NCBI GenBank assembly: GCA_016714535.1
Contig: JADKDR010000019.1
Span: 1-64,000, forward strand
Origin: Bacteroidota bacterium
Lineage (GTDB): Bacteria; Bacteroidota; Bacteroidia; AKYH767-A; OLB10
Length of the DNA stretch: 64,000 nucleotides
Direction of reading: 5' to 3'
Numbering within the stretch: position 1 is the first letter of the stretch; each line of letters opens with the position of its first letter. The position numbers were made by a program, and so were the translations under genes. Below the pieces are notes generated by a model. It did no database searches, was not told the DNA's origin, and was given only the letters and a program-made list of their open reading frames with translations. Below, piece by piece: positions 36,109 through 44,193 of the stretch.

Positions 36109-36887
36109 ATGAGAATTAAAAACGTGTTACCTATTGCAGCAATGCTGATGGTTGTATTAATGGGAGGTTGCAAAAAGGATGAAGCTATTGTAGTGAGTGG
36201 AATGGCTTCAACAGAATTGTCCGATGCCCTTAGGGTAGGTCCTGTGAGAGTATATCTTGGGGTTGCGGGAAATTTTGCCATTCTTTCTAAAACAGGGATT
36301 ACGGATGTGTATCCGTCTGCAGTTACCGGAAACATAGGTGCAAGCCCTATTACCGGTGCCGCTATTCATTTAACGTGCACCGAGGTGACGGGAAAAATTT
36401 TTTCTGTCGATGCGGCAGGTCCTCTCCCATGCAGGTTGACTGCCCCAGCAAATTGACCACAGCCGTAAGTGATATGCAAACTGCATATACCGATGCAGCC
36501 GCGCGTTCTAATCCTGACTTTCTCAATCTGGGCGCAGGCAATATTGGAGGATTAACACTCAACCCCGGCCTTTATAAATGGACGACTGCATTAAATATAC
36601 CTACGAACATCACCATTTCGGGCGGTCCTAAAGATGTTTGGATTTTCCAGGTATCGGGAACACTCAAGATGAGTTCAGCGGTGAATATAACCCTGACCGG
36701 AGGGGCCACTGCAAAAAATATCTTCTGGCAGACTACCGGTGCCGTTACATTGGGCACAGGCAGTCATTTTGAAGGAAACATACTTAGTAAAACCGGTATT
36801 AATATGAAGACAGGCGCATCCATAAATGGACGACTATTAGCACAAACAGCGGTTACGCTTCAAATGAATACGGTTGTAAAACCATAA
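36109..36887 (+). CDS. Ice-binding-like (DUF3494) lipoprotein, frameshifted
   Basis: About 259 residues over two frames (36109-36456, then to 36887). Lipoprotein signal: VLPIAAMLMVVLMGGCKKD, with Cys at ~22. The DUF3494 fold is clear: LGVAGNFAILSKTGITDVYPSAVTGNIGASPITG, then ...DMQTAYTDAAARSNPDFLNLGAGNIGGLTLNPGLYKW, GGPKDVWIFQVSGTLKMSS and the C-terminal AVTLGTGSHFEGNILSKTGINMKTGASINGRLLAQTAVTLQ. The break is near 36453, where GCAAATTGACC should be GCAAATTTGACC (one T lost), giving LTAPANLTTAVSDM. Family members adsorb to ice or act as surface adhesins. Cell-surface anchoring is predicted. Confidence 0.88.
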
Positions 36888-36915
36888 ATAAATTACAGAT
36901 GCATAACCTTAAGAA

Positions 36916-36948
36916 AGGCTGTCTGCAAAATGCAGATGGCCTTTTTTA
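36916..36948 (+). terminator. Rho-independent terminator after the DUF3494 gene
   Basis: Stem GGC-TG-TCTGCA / TGCAGA-TG-GCC around AAA, followed by six T. It lies 29 bp past the stop. Confidence 0.85.
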
Positions 36949-37035
36949 TTAATCTAAAAACGATAAAAGGGTGTGACAATTGTAAATGGAATTTTTCATT
37001 TCATACTTTTTTGTTTTAGGTGTGAAAAAACATTT

Positions 37036-37368
37036 TCATTTTAAAAGCCACCCGGTGCATTGAGTCGCTTTGTTTCCAAATCTCAAAACAGTAATCCCGG
37101 GTTGAGTGAGTTTTGAGTCTCTTTTTTCATCATTCAACACTCCTTGCATATCACAATGAGATTGGCCATTAAGCTTAATTGCAATTTTTACTGAAGCACA
37201 GAAAAAGCAAAGTATAAAATGGTCATTGGAAAATTGTTTTCTGAATTCACCGCCCTCCAGTATTTTATTTTTCAAATAGTTCCACAGAAAGGCTTCGGCA
37301 CTTTTGCCATTGATTCGGAGATTTGCAAAAGGCCTTTAAATAATTTTTGTTATAATCGGAATTCATAG
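37036..37368 (-). pseudogene. DUF559 (Vsr/MTES-like endonuclease fold) gene fragment
   Basis: Reading leftward from about 37368: an ATG start MNSDYNKNYLKAF, a frameshift, then ANLRINGKSAEAFLWNYLKNKILEGGEFRKQFSNDHFILCFFCASVKIAIKLNGQSHCD...EKRDSKLTQPGITVLRFGNK. This is the DUF559 pattern (LW..L....G..FRRQ...Y.VDFYC....L.IE.DG..H). The catalytic acidic positions normally read VDFYC and IELDG; here they read LCFFC and IKLNG, so both acids are lost and the gene is dead on two counts. It sits within IS1182 ends. Confidence 0.75.
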
Positions 37369-37425
37369 CTGGAAAAATATAGCTGGAAAATACCCCCTAA
37401 AATATTTTTCTCAATCTTCGTTTTC

Positions 37426-37545
37426 TTGTGTCCCCGGTTCGCGTTCCCGCGAACTATGAATAAAATTTTTTCTTGATGTGTTTTCAATGCAAGGATATTG
37501 ATATAGGACGCAGGATGTTTTGCGAGGACACGAACCATGGACAAA
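37426..37545. repeat. 120-bp MITE-like repeat, family C, copy 1
   Basis: The ends are imperfect inverted repeats: TTGTGTCCCCGGTTCGCG at the left, and CGAACCATGGACAAA at the right whose complement is TTTGTCCATGGTTCG. A near copy is at 38975-39096. C1 interrupts the transposase of the IS1182 remnant immediately after codon ~22 (RFIDAFV), so it arrived after the IS. It has no coding capacity. Size and paired ends suggest a non-autonomous mobile element or a palindromic interspersed element. Confidence 0.7.
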
Positions 37546-37855
37546 AGCATCAATAAAGCGCACAACATTTTCTGCTACAATATTGCAATCTATACTTGCT
37601 AACTCCATTTTACTAACACAGCCTGCATGTTATGCATATTTTTTTTCTTTTTGCTAACCTATGTCATTGGTTTCGTTGCAATTTATATTTTTACCACATA
37701 TTATTAAAGCGTAGCTTTAGGCAATGTGGCTTTTTCACAACTCGTCAACCCCAAAGAAGTGAGGCTGGCGTTAACGGAAACTCTAAACAATGGCATAAAG
37801 CAATATGAATCAATTAAGAAAACATATGACACTTAAACAAATCAAATCAAAAGCA

Positions 37856-38791
37856 ATGAATTATTTTAAATCTCTTTTAATCTGTTACTTTTCTATTAGC
37901 AGTTTTCAATCTTTCGGACAAATTACGGAAAAGCACTATCGTATTTATTCTGTGAAACTTAACAAAGAAGTTACACTTAATGACATTGCCGAGGAAATGA
38001 AAAATTACAATGTTCTTTTCTTTGGCGAAGAACACAATGACTCCGTTGCTCATTATCTTGAAAACAAAATGCTTGACATGCTCCATCAGAAATTTTCCAA
38101 TCAGACTACACTTTCGATGGAAATGTTTGACAGAGATGTGCAGACAGTAATGAATGAATATCTTAACGGAAGCATTCGAGAGAAAAATTTTACAAAAGAT
38201 GCAAGAGCATGGAGCAATTATAAAGATTATAGACCTATGGTTGAGTTTGCCAGGAACAATAAATTAGATATAGTTTGTGCTAATTCACCAAGCCGTTATA
38301 CTAATCTTGCCGGCAGGAAAGGACAATCAGCATTGAGGTAATTATCTGACGATGCGAAAAAATATTTTGCCCCATTGCCTTATGACACAGCATCGGGAAA
38401 ATATTACGAAAAGCTTATGACGCTAACTTCGCATGATGCAACTCCAAGTACCGACACATCGGTAAAAAAAATGCCACCAATAATGCCTATGGGAGGATTT
38501 AATTTGATAATGGGACAATCGCTTTGGGATGAAACTATGGCGTATTCCATATCACAATACCTGAAAAAGAATAAAGAAAAAAAAGTGCTGCATGTTAACG
38601 GTCGCTTTCACAGTGATGAAGGATTTGCAATTGTAACACAACTAAAAAAATACAGTCCAAAAGTAACATCACTCATCATTTCAACAGGGACAGATGAGTC
38701 ATTTCCAAACATTGACTGGAACAAGCATAAACACCTTGGCGACTACATTATCATCACAGACCCTGCTGTTCCAAAGACTTACAAAGAATAG
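37856..38791 (+). pseudogene. ChaN-like haem-binding uptake protein, broken by an in-frame stop
   Basis: Signal peptide MNYFKSLLICYFSISSFQSFG supports the ATG at 37856 (an earlier in-frame ATG is at 37805). ChaN-type marks: NVLFFGEEHNDSVAHYLENKMLDML, LSMEMFDRDVQTVMNEYLNG, LDIVCANSPSRYTNLAGRKG, then after the break DDAKKYFAPLPYDTASGKYYEKL, MGQSLWDETMAYSISQYLKKN and KVLHVNGRFHSDEGFAIVTQL. The TAA at 38339-38341 stays in frame with the second half (GCATTGAGGTAATTATCTGA), so one nonsense change separates them. Full length would be ~310 residues. It is preceded by an IS1182 right end and followed by repeats B3 and C2: the same cassette-like setting as 1-11.8 kb. Confidence 0.78.
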
Positions 38792-38848
38792 AAAGCAACA
38801 TTGATTACACATAACAAGATTGTTTTGCCTGTTAAAGAAGAGCATCTG

Positions 38849-38957
38849 GTAACATTTAGCGACATAGACGAAAGCACCTCAGTAACTTTGCAAACGTGGG
38901 GCTTATGTCTAACAGGCCTACCCCCTACTACCTCAAAAAGGTGTTCAGCGTCACCGG
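38849..38957 (+). repeat. Palindromic intergenic repeat, family B, copy 3
   Basis: GGTAACATTTAGCGACATAG opens it, the stem AGACGAAAGC / GCTTATGTCT is kept with two mismatches, and the tail GTGTTCAGCGTCACCGGCTT closes it. It lies 58 bp after the ChaN-like gene. This copy is 27 kb from copy 2, so the family is not confined to one array. Confidence 0.6.
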
Positions 38958-38974
38958 CTTAGTTTGCCATTATA

Positions 38975-39096
38975 TTGTGTCCCCGGTTCGCGGCCTCGCG
39001 AACTATGAAGAAAATATTTTCTTGCTGTGTTGTTGCAATGCAAGGTTGCTGATATACAAAGCAGGATGTTTCGCGAGAACGCGAACCATGGACAAA
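38975..39096. repeat. MITE-like repeat, family C, copy 2
   Basis: 122 bp, same ends as copy 1 (TTGTGTCCCCGGTTCGCG ... GCGAACCATGGACAAA) and the same internal blocks (GCGAACTATGAA, CAATGCAAGG, GCAGGATGTTT). It starts 18 bp after repeat B3 and ends about 95 bp before the MarR promoter box. Confidence 0.7.
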
Positions 39097-39191
39097 TCCG
39101 GAAAATTAGTTTTATATTATTGCTGCACACAACGAAATAACTCTTCAAAAAAATATTTTTAAATAAATATCGTCTACTAAATAATTATTTC

Positions 39192-39199
39192 TATTTTTG
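39192..39199 (+). promoter_or_regulatory. -7 promoter box of the MarR-led cluster
   Basis: TATTTTTG fits TAnnTTTG and lies 21 bp before the ATG at 39221. The leader is short enough that a MarR dimer bound here could repress its own cluster; I did not find a clear inverted operator. Confidence 0.5.
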
Positions 39200-39220
39200 T
39201 TGCGTATTTAACAATTGCAC

Positions 39221-39667
39221 ATGAATAAGGTAAAAATTGATAAGTCGTACGGACGAACATTGGGAGTAGCATATACATATGTGTTCAGGCAATTGGCTAA
39301 ACATATGAAAGAGAAAAATCTTCCTATTACACCAGACCAATTCCGTGTGCTTACACATTTGTGGCAGCATGACGGATGTTCGCAACAAGTATTAGCAGCA
39401 GGTAGCCATCGTGATAGGGCCAATATTACACGCATTATCGACATTCTTGAAAGAGAGGGTATAGTAGAAAGAACAGACCATGAAAGCGACCGCAGAATAT
39501 TTAAAATTCATTTGACAAAAAAAGGAAAAGCCATTGAAAACGATGCCATGGCATGTGGTCAGGCAGCTATTGATGACTCATTAAAAGGCATCAGCAAAAG
39601 CGACTTAGAAGTTTGTATGAAGGTGCTTAATAAAACCATTGAAAATTTAAAAACAAATCAAAAATAA
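39221..39667 (+). CDS. MarR-family transcriptional regulator
   Basis: 148 residues with the winged-helix layout: N-terminal dimer helix (SYGRTLGVAYTYVFRQLAKHMKEKNLPITPDQFRVLTHLWQHDG), recognition region QQVLAAGSHRDRANITRIIDILEREGIVERTDHESDRRIFKIHLTKKG with the wing DRRIFKI, and a C-terminal helix. It uses ATG 39221 (an upstream TTG adds two codons). It heads a plus-strand run with short gaps through 43.9 kb, so it likely controls DUF6069, OsmC, Fe-S/CDGSH and pirin genes in response to oxidants or electrophiles (inference from neighbours). Confidence 0.92.
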   Translation: MNKVKIDKSYGRTLGVAYTYVFRQLAKHMKEKNLPITPDQFRVLTHLWQHDGCSQQVLAAGSHRDRANITRIIDILEREGIVERTDHESDRRIFKIHLTKKGKAIENDAMACGQAAIDDSLKGISKSDLEVCMKVLNKTIENLKTNQK

Positions 39668-39679
39668 AGACAAATCAGC

Positions 39680-40093
39680 ATGACAAACAAACTAAACATT
39701 AAACAAGTAATGATGGCTGCTGTAACAGCTGCTGCAGTTTCTGCAATTATCAATTCTATTCTGTTTTATATTTTTAAAGCGATAGGATGGATAACGGATG
39801 ATATTTTTGTTCAACCGAATCAACCACTTACTGTGGTACCAGTTCTTATTTCAAGTATTGCTCCTACTCTGGTTGCTGCACTTGTGCTTTTTTTACTTGA
39901 GAAATACACGCAAAATGGATTCAGAATTTTCAGTATTCTTTCTATTGTACTGATGCTTTTGTCTTTAGCAAGTCCGTTTATGTCCATCCCAAATGTAACT
40001 ACTAAGTTTGCACTGGCTCTTGATTCAATGCATTTTGTAGTGCCACTTGTGCTATTGTATTTTATTAACAGAAGTAAAAAAAGTAATGCTTAA
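39680..40093 (+). CDS. DUF6069 family membrane protein
   Basis: 137 residues with four hydrophobic helices. VMMAAVTAAAVSAIINSILFYIFKAIGWITDDIFVQPNQPLTVVPVLISSIAPTLVA is the DUF6069 signature (the VQPNQP loop is diagnostic). Function unknown. It starts 12 bp after marR and ends one base before the osmC ATG, so it belongs to the same transcript. Confidence 0.85.
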   Translation: MTNKLNIKQVMMAAVTAAAVSAIINSILFYIFKAIGWITDDIFVQPNQPLTVVPVLISSIAPTLVAALVLFLLEKYTQNGFRIFSILSIVLMLLSLASPFMSIPNVTTKFALALDSMHFVVPLVLLYFINRSKKSNA

Positions 40094-40094
40094 C

Positions 40095-40478
40095 ATGGCA
40101 AAGGTTATAGCTAAAAATAGTGGGGTACATTATAAAACTGTTATACGTTCATCATCAAATGAATTGTTTGCTGATGAGCCTGAAAATAATGGCGGCCATG
40201 ATGAAGGCTTTTCTCCCGAAGAATTATTAGCATCTGCCCTTGCCTCCTGCACTTGTATCACTTTGCGAATGTATGCGGATAGAAAAAAATGGAAGCTTGA
40301 AGATGTTGAAGCAGAAGTCGACTTTTCATTTAATAATGAATTAAATAAATCAACCATTCAGAGAAAAATAAAACTTACCGGAGATTTATCAGAAGCAGAA
40401 AAGAAGCGGTTATATATTATAGCAGAAAAATGTTTTGTACATAAAGTGTAAAGTAATCCAATCACAATAAATACATAG
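40095..40478 (+). CDS. OsmC-family peroxiredoxin-like protein with a premature in-frame stop
   Basis: OsmC/Ohr fold, reducing organic hydroperoxides. MAKVIAKNSGVHYKTVI, GGHDEGFSPEELLASALASCTCITLRMYADRK carries the first reactive Cys, and EKKRLYIIAEKCFVHKV holds the second Cys of the usual KCPVHK motif (here CFVHK). A TAA at 40449-40451 ends the ORF at HKV, but the frame continues SNPITINT to a TAG at 40478. Family members read HK(V/I)LSNPI, so TTA to TAA is a single change. Without the tail the protein would be near complete and may still fold. The next gene starts 5 bp later. Confidence 0.85.
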
Positions 40479-40483
40479 ATAGA

Positions 40484-40918
40484 ATGAGAGAAATAACAAA
40501 AAAATATACCAATGGAGAGGTAACCATTGTGTGGCAACCAAACGTATGCATTCACTCAGCTATTTGTTGGCGGGGCGAAAATGCATTACCTCAGGTTTTT
40601 AATCCTGGAGAGAAACCATGGATAAAACCCGAAGGCGCAGCAACGAATAGAATTATTGAACAAATTAAACAATGCCCGAGTGGCGCTTTATCTTATTATA
40701 TGAATAACGAAGAACAAAAAAATACCGAAATCACAGCGGAGAGCATAGTTGAAATTGCTCCCAATGGCCCCTTATTAGTTTACGGTAATATTACTGTGAA
40801 AGATGCAGAAGGCAATACAACACAGAAAAACAAAGTGACCGCATTTTGTAGATGTGGGGCATCAACTAACAAACCTTATTGTGACGGTGCACACAGAAAA
40901 ATAGATTTTGTAGGATAA
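40484..40918 (+). CDS. Divergent 4Fe-4S mono-cluster domain fused to CDGSH iron-sulfur domain
   Basis: 144 residues. Residues 1-65: MREITKKYTNGEVTIVWQPNVCIHSAICWRGENALPQVFNP...IIEQIKQCPSGALSYY, a mono-cluster Fer4-type domain (C..H...C...C.SGAL). Residues ~110-142: TAFCRCGASTNKPYCDGAHRKIDF, a CDGSH domain with C-x-C-x8-C-D-G-x-H binding a 2Fe-2S centre. Such two-domain proteins are found next to OsmC and pirin genes. Predicted cytoplasmic redox or electron-transfer role. Confidence 0.9.
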   Translation: MREITKKYTNGEVTIVWQPNVCIHSAICWRGENALPQVFNPGEKPWIKPEGAATNRIIEQIKQCPSGALSYYMNNEEQKNTEITAESIVEIAPNGPLLVYGNITVKDAEGNTTQKNKVTAFCRCGASTNKPYCDGAHRKIDFVG

Positions 40919-40919
40919 A

Positions 40920-41628
40920 ATGCATTATTTATTTAGAGGCAATTTAGACCGCCTTCACAAGCAGGATGCATGGAAAAAAAGCGCCTATGCTTTTGTTCCC
41001 TATCAAACCAACTTTGGTGAGTTATGTGGCTTTGCTGATGATGTGGTTGAAGCCGGACAAGGCTTTGGTATGCATCCACATCAAAACATGGAGGTAAGTA
41101 CTATCTTAATTTCTGGTTCACAAGCACATAAAGACAATACGGGTAGCGAAGGTATAATCATTGAAAATTGTGTTCAAACGATGAGTGCCGGAACGGGCAT
41201 TATGCATAGTGAATTTAATGCATCCAAAACAGAATCATTTCACAGCTTTCAAATTTGGGTTTATCCAAAAATTGAAAACGTAAAACCGCAACATGGAAAA
41301 TTTAGTTATCAAACTGATGACAAACTAAACAAAGTTCTTCTTGCACTTTCACCTGATGGTAGAAATGAAACAGGACTCATAAATCAGGATGCATTCTTTA
41401 GTGTTTCAAGATTGGAGAAAGAAAAATCGGTTAATTATCAAATGAATTTAAAAAGGTAATGGAGTTTATGTTCATTGTGCAACAGGTTCAATTGAAATTG
41501 ATGGTACGAAACTTTCTTCCGGTGATGCCATTGGAATTTATGATACAGATAATTTTTCAATCCAATCTCTTGAAGATGCCGAGTTAATATTTGCAGAAGC
41601 CCCAATGCAGCGAGGAATAAAAATATAA
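40920..41628 (+). CDS. Pirin family protein, frameshifted near residue 178
   Basis: A bicupin of about 235 residues. The first ORF (40920-41459) has DVVEAGQGFGMHPHQNMEVSTILISGSQAHKDNTGSEGIIIENCVQTMSAGTGIMHSEFN, holding the metal ligands HPHQ and GIMHSE. It stops after MNLKR; deleting one A from the A-run near 41452 restores KGNGVYVHCATGSIEIDGTKLSSGDAIGIYD...APMQRGIKI, ending at 41628, the typical C-terminal cupin. Pirins of this kind have quercetinase-like dioxygenase activity. It begins 1 bp after the CDGSH gene stop. Confidence 0.9.
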
Positions 41629-41631
41629 GCT

Positions 41632-42051
41632 ATGAGAACAGCCTTAATAATTTTTTTAATTTCAATCAGCATGAACTCCATTGCGCAAAACAAAAGCAAT
41701 ATGACACTTATTAAAGAATATAAAGCACCGCAAGAAAATGCACCCGTAATGGTTTTGTTTGGCGGTAGTCCCGACAGAATGAATGAAGTTGTTTCTATGA
41801 TTAGAGACAGCCTTAAAACAGTAACGGCTATTGGCAACTTTAGTGAAGAACAAGGATTACAAGAGTTGAGCACGTTAAAAAAAGTTGATTTGGTTTTAAT
41901 TGGCGGCAGATATTCTGAAGAACAAAGAATCAGAATCAGAACATACTTAAAGAAACATTTTCCAGGGGTTGCAACTACCGAACCCGGTTATCAATATCCT
42001 TATGATAATGCTGAGGTGCTAAAAGATATTAAAAAGAAATTAGGAATCTAA
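41632..42051 (+). CDS. Secreted protein of unknown function
   Basis: 139 residues. Signal peptide MRTALIIFLISISMNSIAQ (cleavage near QN). The mature part has an APVMVLFGGSPDRMNEVVSMI strand-helix and KKVDLVLIGGRYSEEQRIRIRTYLKKHFPG, giving an alternating strand-helix pattern I cannot assign. It starts three bases after the pirin stop and is probably co-transcribed. Likely periplasmic. Confidence 0.7.
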   Translation: MRTALIIFLISISMNSIAQNKSNMTLIKEYKAPQENAPVMVLFGGSPDRMNEVVSMIRDSLKTVTAIGNFSEEQGLQELSTLKKVDLVLIGGRYSEEQRIRIRTYLKKHFPGVATTEPGYQYPYDNAEVLKDIKKKLGI

Positions 42052-42135
42052 TACCCTAATAAATTCAAGGCTAGCACCTGAGCCTCTCAAAAAAAACCAA
42101 ATGCCCAAATTATGTAACATTTAAAAAATAAACCA

Positions 42136-42960
42136 TTGCAAAAACAAATAAAAAAAATAATCAACCTGACTTTAAAACCAAACCAAATGGGTTTTACTTC
42201 GGTAGATATGTTTCATAATGAATTTGCCTTTGAACCGTTTTTGGTTTTTACAGAGTTTCATATGGACAAAGCAATTTTTGGGCCTCACCCTCACGCAGGT
42301 GTATCTGTAATGACTTATATGATGCCCGATAGCAAAGGTTCATTTCTTAATCGAGACAGTCGTGGTGATAAAAGTATTATTGAGCCGGGTGGAATACATG
42401 TAACACAAGCAGGTAGTGGTGTAAAGCACGATGAAGTGCCAGCTATTGATGGAATTGATTGTCATGGTTTTCAAATTTGGATAAACCATTCTGACAAAAA
42501 CAGGTTGGTAGAACCAAAAGCATTTCATGCTTTTTCTAAAGATGTTCCTGAATACAATTCGGACAATATAAAATTGAGAGTCTTACAAGGCACTTATGAA
42601 AACTTAACTTCTTCAATAGATTTGGTAACGAAGACCATATTATTTGACATTACGTTACAACCAAATTCAAGTATTGAACTCAACACCAAAGAAATGGCGT
42701 TTATTCATTTATTAGCAGGAGAAATTACAATTTCCGAAAGAGCGATTAGTAGTTCGTCAATGATAACATTTGAGAAAACAGGCGACAAAATAAAAGTTAA
42801 TTCGGGTAGCCAAACTTCAAATTTTCTATTTGCATCAGGCACACCACACAACGAACCCATTGTTCACGGAGGACCTTTTGTAATGACAACTCACGAGCAA
42901 ATGACAGCAACTCAACAAAGACTGCAACGTGGAGAAATGGGAACTTTACTTCCACTTTAA
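42136..42960 (+). CDS. Pirin family protein (second copy)
   Basis: About 274 residues from a TTG start at 42136, since no ATG occurs upstream in frame after the stop at 42115; the first ATG at 42187 would cut into the N-terminal strand. Cupin 1: FGPHPHAGVSVMTYMMPDSKGSFLNRDSRGDKSIIEPGGIHVTQAGSGVKHDEVP has the HPHAG and KHDE metal motifs. Cupin 2 is recognisable as LLAGEITISER. The C-terminus PIVHGGPFVMTTHEQMTATQQRLQRGEMGTL is a typical pirin tail. It differs clearly from the first pirin, so this is a paralogue pair of different subfamilies. Confidence 0.9.
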   Translation: MQKQIKKIINLTLKPNQMGFTSVDMFHNEFAFEPFLVFTEFHMDKAIFGPHPHAGVSVMTYMMPDSKGSFLNRDSRGDKSIIEPGGIHVTQAGSGVKHDEVPAIDGIDCHGFQIWINHSDKNRLVEPKAFHAFSKDVPEYNSDNIKLRVLQGTYENLTSSIDLVTKTILFDITLQPNSSIELNTKEMAFIHLLAGEITISERAISSSSMITFEKTGDKIKVNSGSQTSNFLFASGTPHNEPIVHGGPFVMTTHEQMTATQQRLQRGEMGTLLPL

Positions 42961-43071
42961 TGATTGAAAAGAAAAGCACATGTTAAATAAAACGTCCAAC
43001 ATTCTTATACCATAAACGCTTATGCTTTATTTTGAAAACCGACAAAAAATAAAATAGTAACAAATAGAATA

Positions 43072-43853
43072 ATGAAAAAACAGCATTAATTACAGGAGCA
43101 TCCAACGGAATTGGATTAGAATTAGCAAAAGTTCACGCATCAAAAGGTGGTGATTTAGTTTTGGTAGCTAGAAACAAATCTAAACTAGATGAACTTAAAA
43201 CAGAATTAGAAAAGCAGTACAAAATTTCTGTATACACTATTGGAAAAGACCTTTCTGCAAATAATTCTGCACAGGAAGTATATGACGAAACAACTAAAGC
43301 AAATATTCAAATTGACTATTTGATAAACAATGCAGGTTTTGGTGATTATGGAATGTTTGTAGAAACAGACTGGAACAAAGAATTACAAATGATAAATTTG
43401 AACATTACTACCTTAACGCAGTTTACCAAGTTGTATTTACAAGATATGGTTAAGCGCAAGAGTGGAAAAATAATGAATGTTGCTTCCACTGCAGCATTTC
43501 AATCCGGACCGATCATGGCAGTTTATTTTGCTACTAAAGCTTACGTTTTAAGTTTTTCGGAAGCAGTTGATAATGAAGTGAGCGATAAAGGAGTAACGGT
43601 TACAACACTTTGTCCGGGTGCTACTGAAAGTGGTTTCCAGGCAGCCGCAGCAATGGATGAAAGTAATTTAGTGAAAGGTAAAAAACTTCCAACATCGAAA
43701 GAAGTTGCAGAATATGGTTACAAAGCAATGATTAAAGGTAAAACTGTTGCTATTCATGGAATGATGAATTGGATTTTAGCAAATTCTGTACGTTTTACAC
43801 CAAGAGCATTGGTTGTGAAAATCACTCGCAAAATTCAAGATAAGTCTATTTAA
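43072..43853 (+). CDS. Short-chain dehydrogenase/reductase, one-base deletion at the N-terminus
   Basis: About 261 residues. Starting from ATG 43072, ATGAAAAAACAGCATTAA stops at once; with one more A the frame is KKTALITGASNGIGLELAKVHASKGGDLVLVARN, the standard SDR Rossmann opening (TGxxxGIG). The open frame then continues: LINNAGFGDYGMFVET (NNAG), IMNVASTAAFQSGPIMAVYFATKAYVLSFSEAV (S...Y..K catalytic triad), TLCPGATESGF (PG motif). Membership in the 39.2-43.9 kb cluster suggests detoxification of reactive carbonyls, but the substrate is unknown. Confidence 0.9.
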
Positions 43854-44193
43854 GCATGGAACAAATAATGTAATACTTTTATCCAGAGAAATAAGAAAGT
43901 ATAGTCTTTATTATGTTTGGTATTGTTGCTATTACGTTTACCAATTATTTTTTTAAAGTGAAACTGGCTTTTTATGATGAAATGATTTATCCATTTATTT
44001 CTGGTTCACTTCTTCCGTTACCACGACCAGCGTCCGCTGCTGGTTTTTAGTAAATGCGTTTCCTTCGTTAGGATTTGCTTCCATCTAACCTTTCTAACTT
44101 TAAGTCAACCTTGCACAAACTTTATGTTACTGGTTATAGACACCGACAACAAGAGATAAAATATTAAAAGTAACACAAACAGGTATATTCGAT
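43854..44193. other. Intergenic stretch with a membrane-protein fragment
   Basis: A short plus-strand frame from 43914 reads MFGIVAITFTNYFFKVKLAFYDEMIYPFISGS and ends TAG at about 44050. It looks like the tail of a membrane protein that I cannot identify. Nothing else is seen. Confidence 0.35.

Larger units (their letters stand above)
37019..37749 (-). mobile_element. IS1182 remnant enclosing foreign pieces, copy 4
   Basis: The left side (GTGTGAAAAAACATTTTCAT at 37019) resembles the left end of the IS at 1-1757. The right side from about 37546 keeps the first ~22 transposase codons (minus strand from ATG 37608: MELASIDCNIVAENVVRFID, then AFVH), the TTTTTACCACATATTATTAA leader and GTGGCTTTTTCACAACTCGT. 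Between them the transposase body is replaced by a DUF559 nuclease fragment and the 120 bp repeat C1, so this is a nested, degraded composite. The next gene starts about 100 bp beyond. Confidence 0.55.

Noticed and set aside
38975..39096. Short ORFs across the C repeats (HSSRGREPGTQ)
   Set aside because: They are translations of the MITE-like repeat; the same peptide occurs at 37411-37608 from copy C1.
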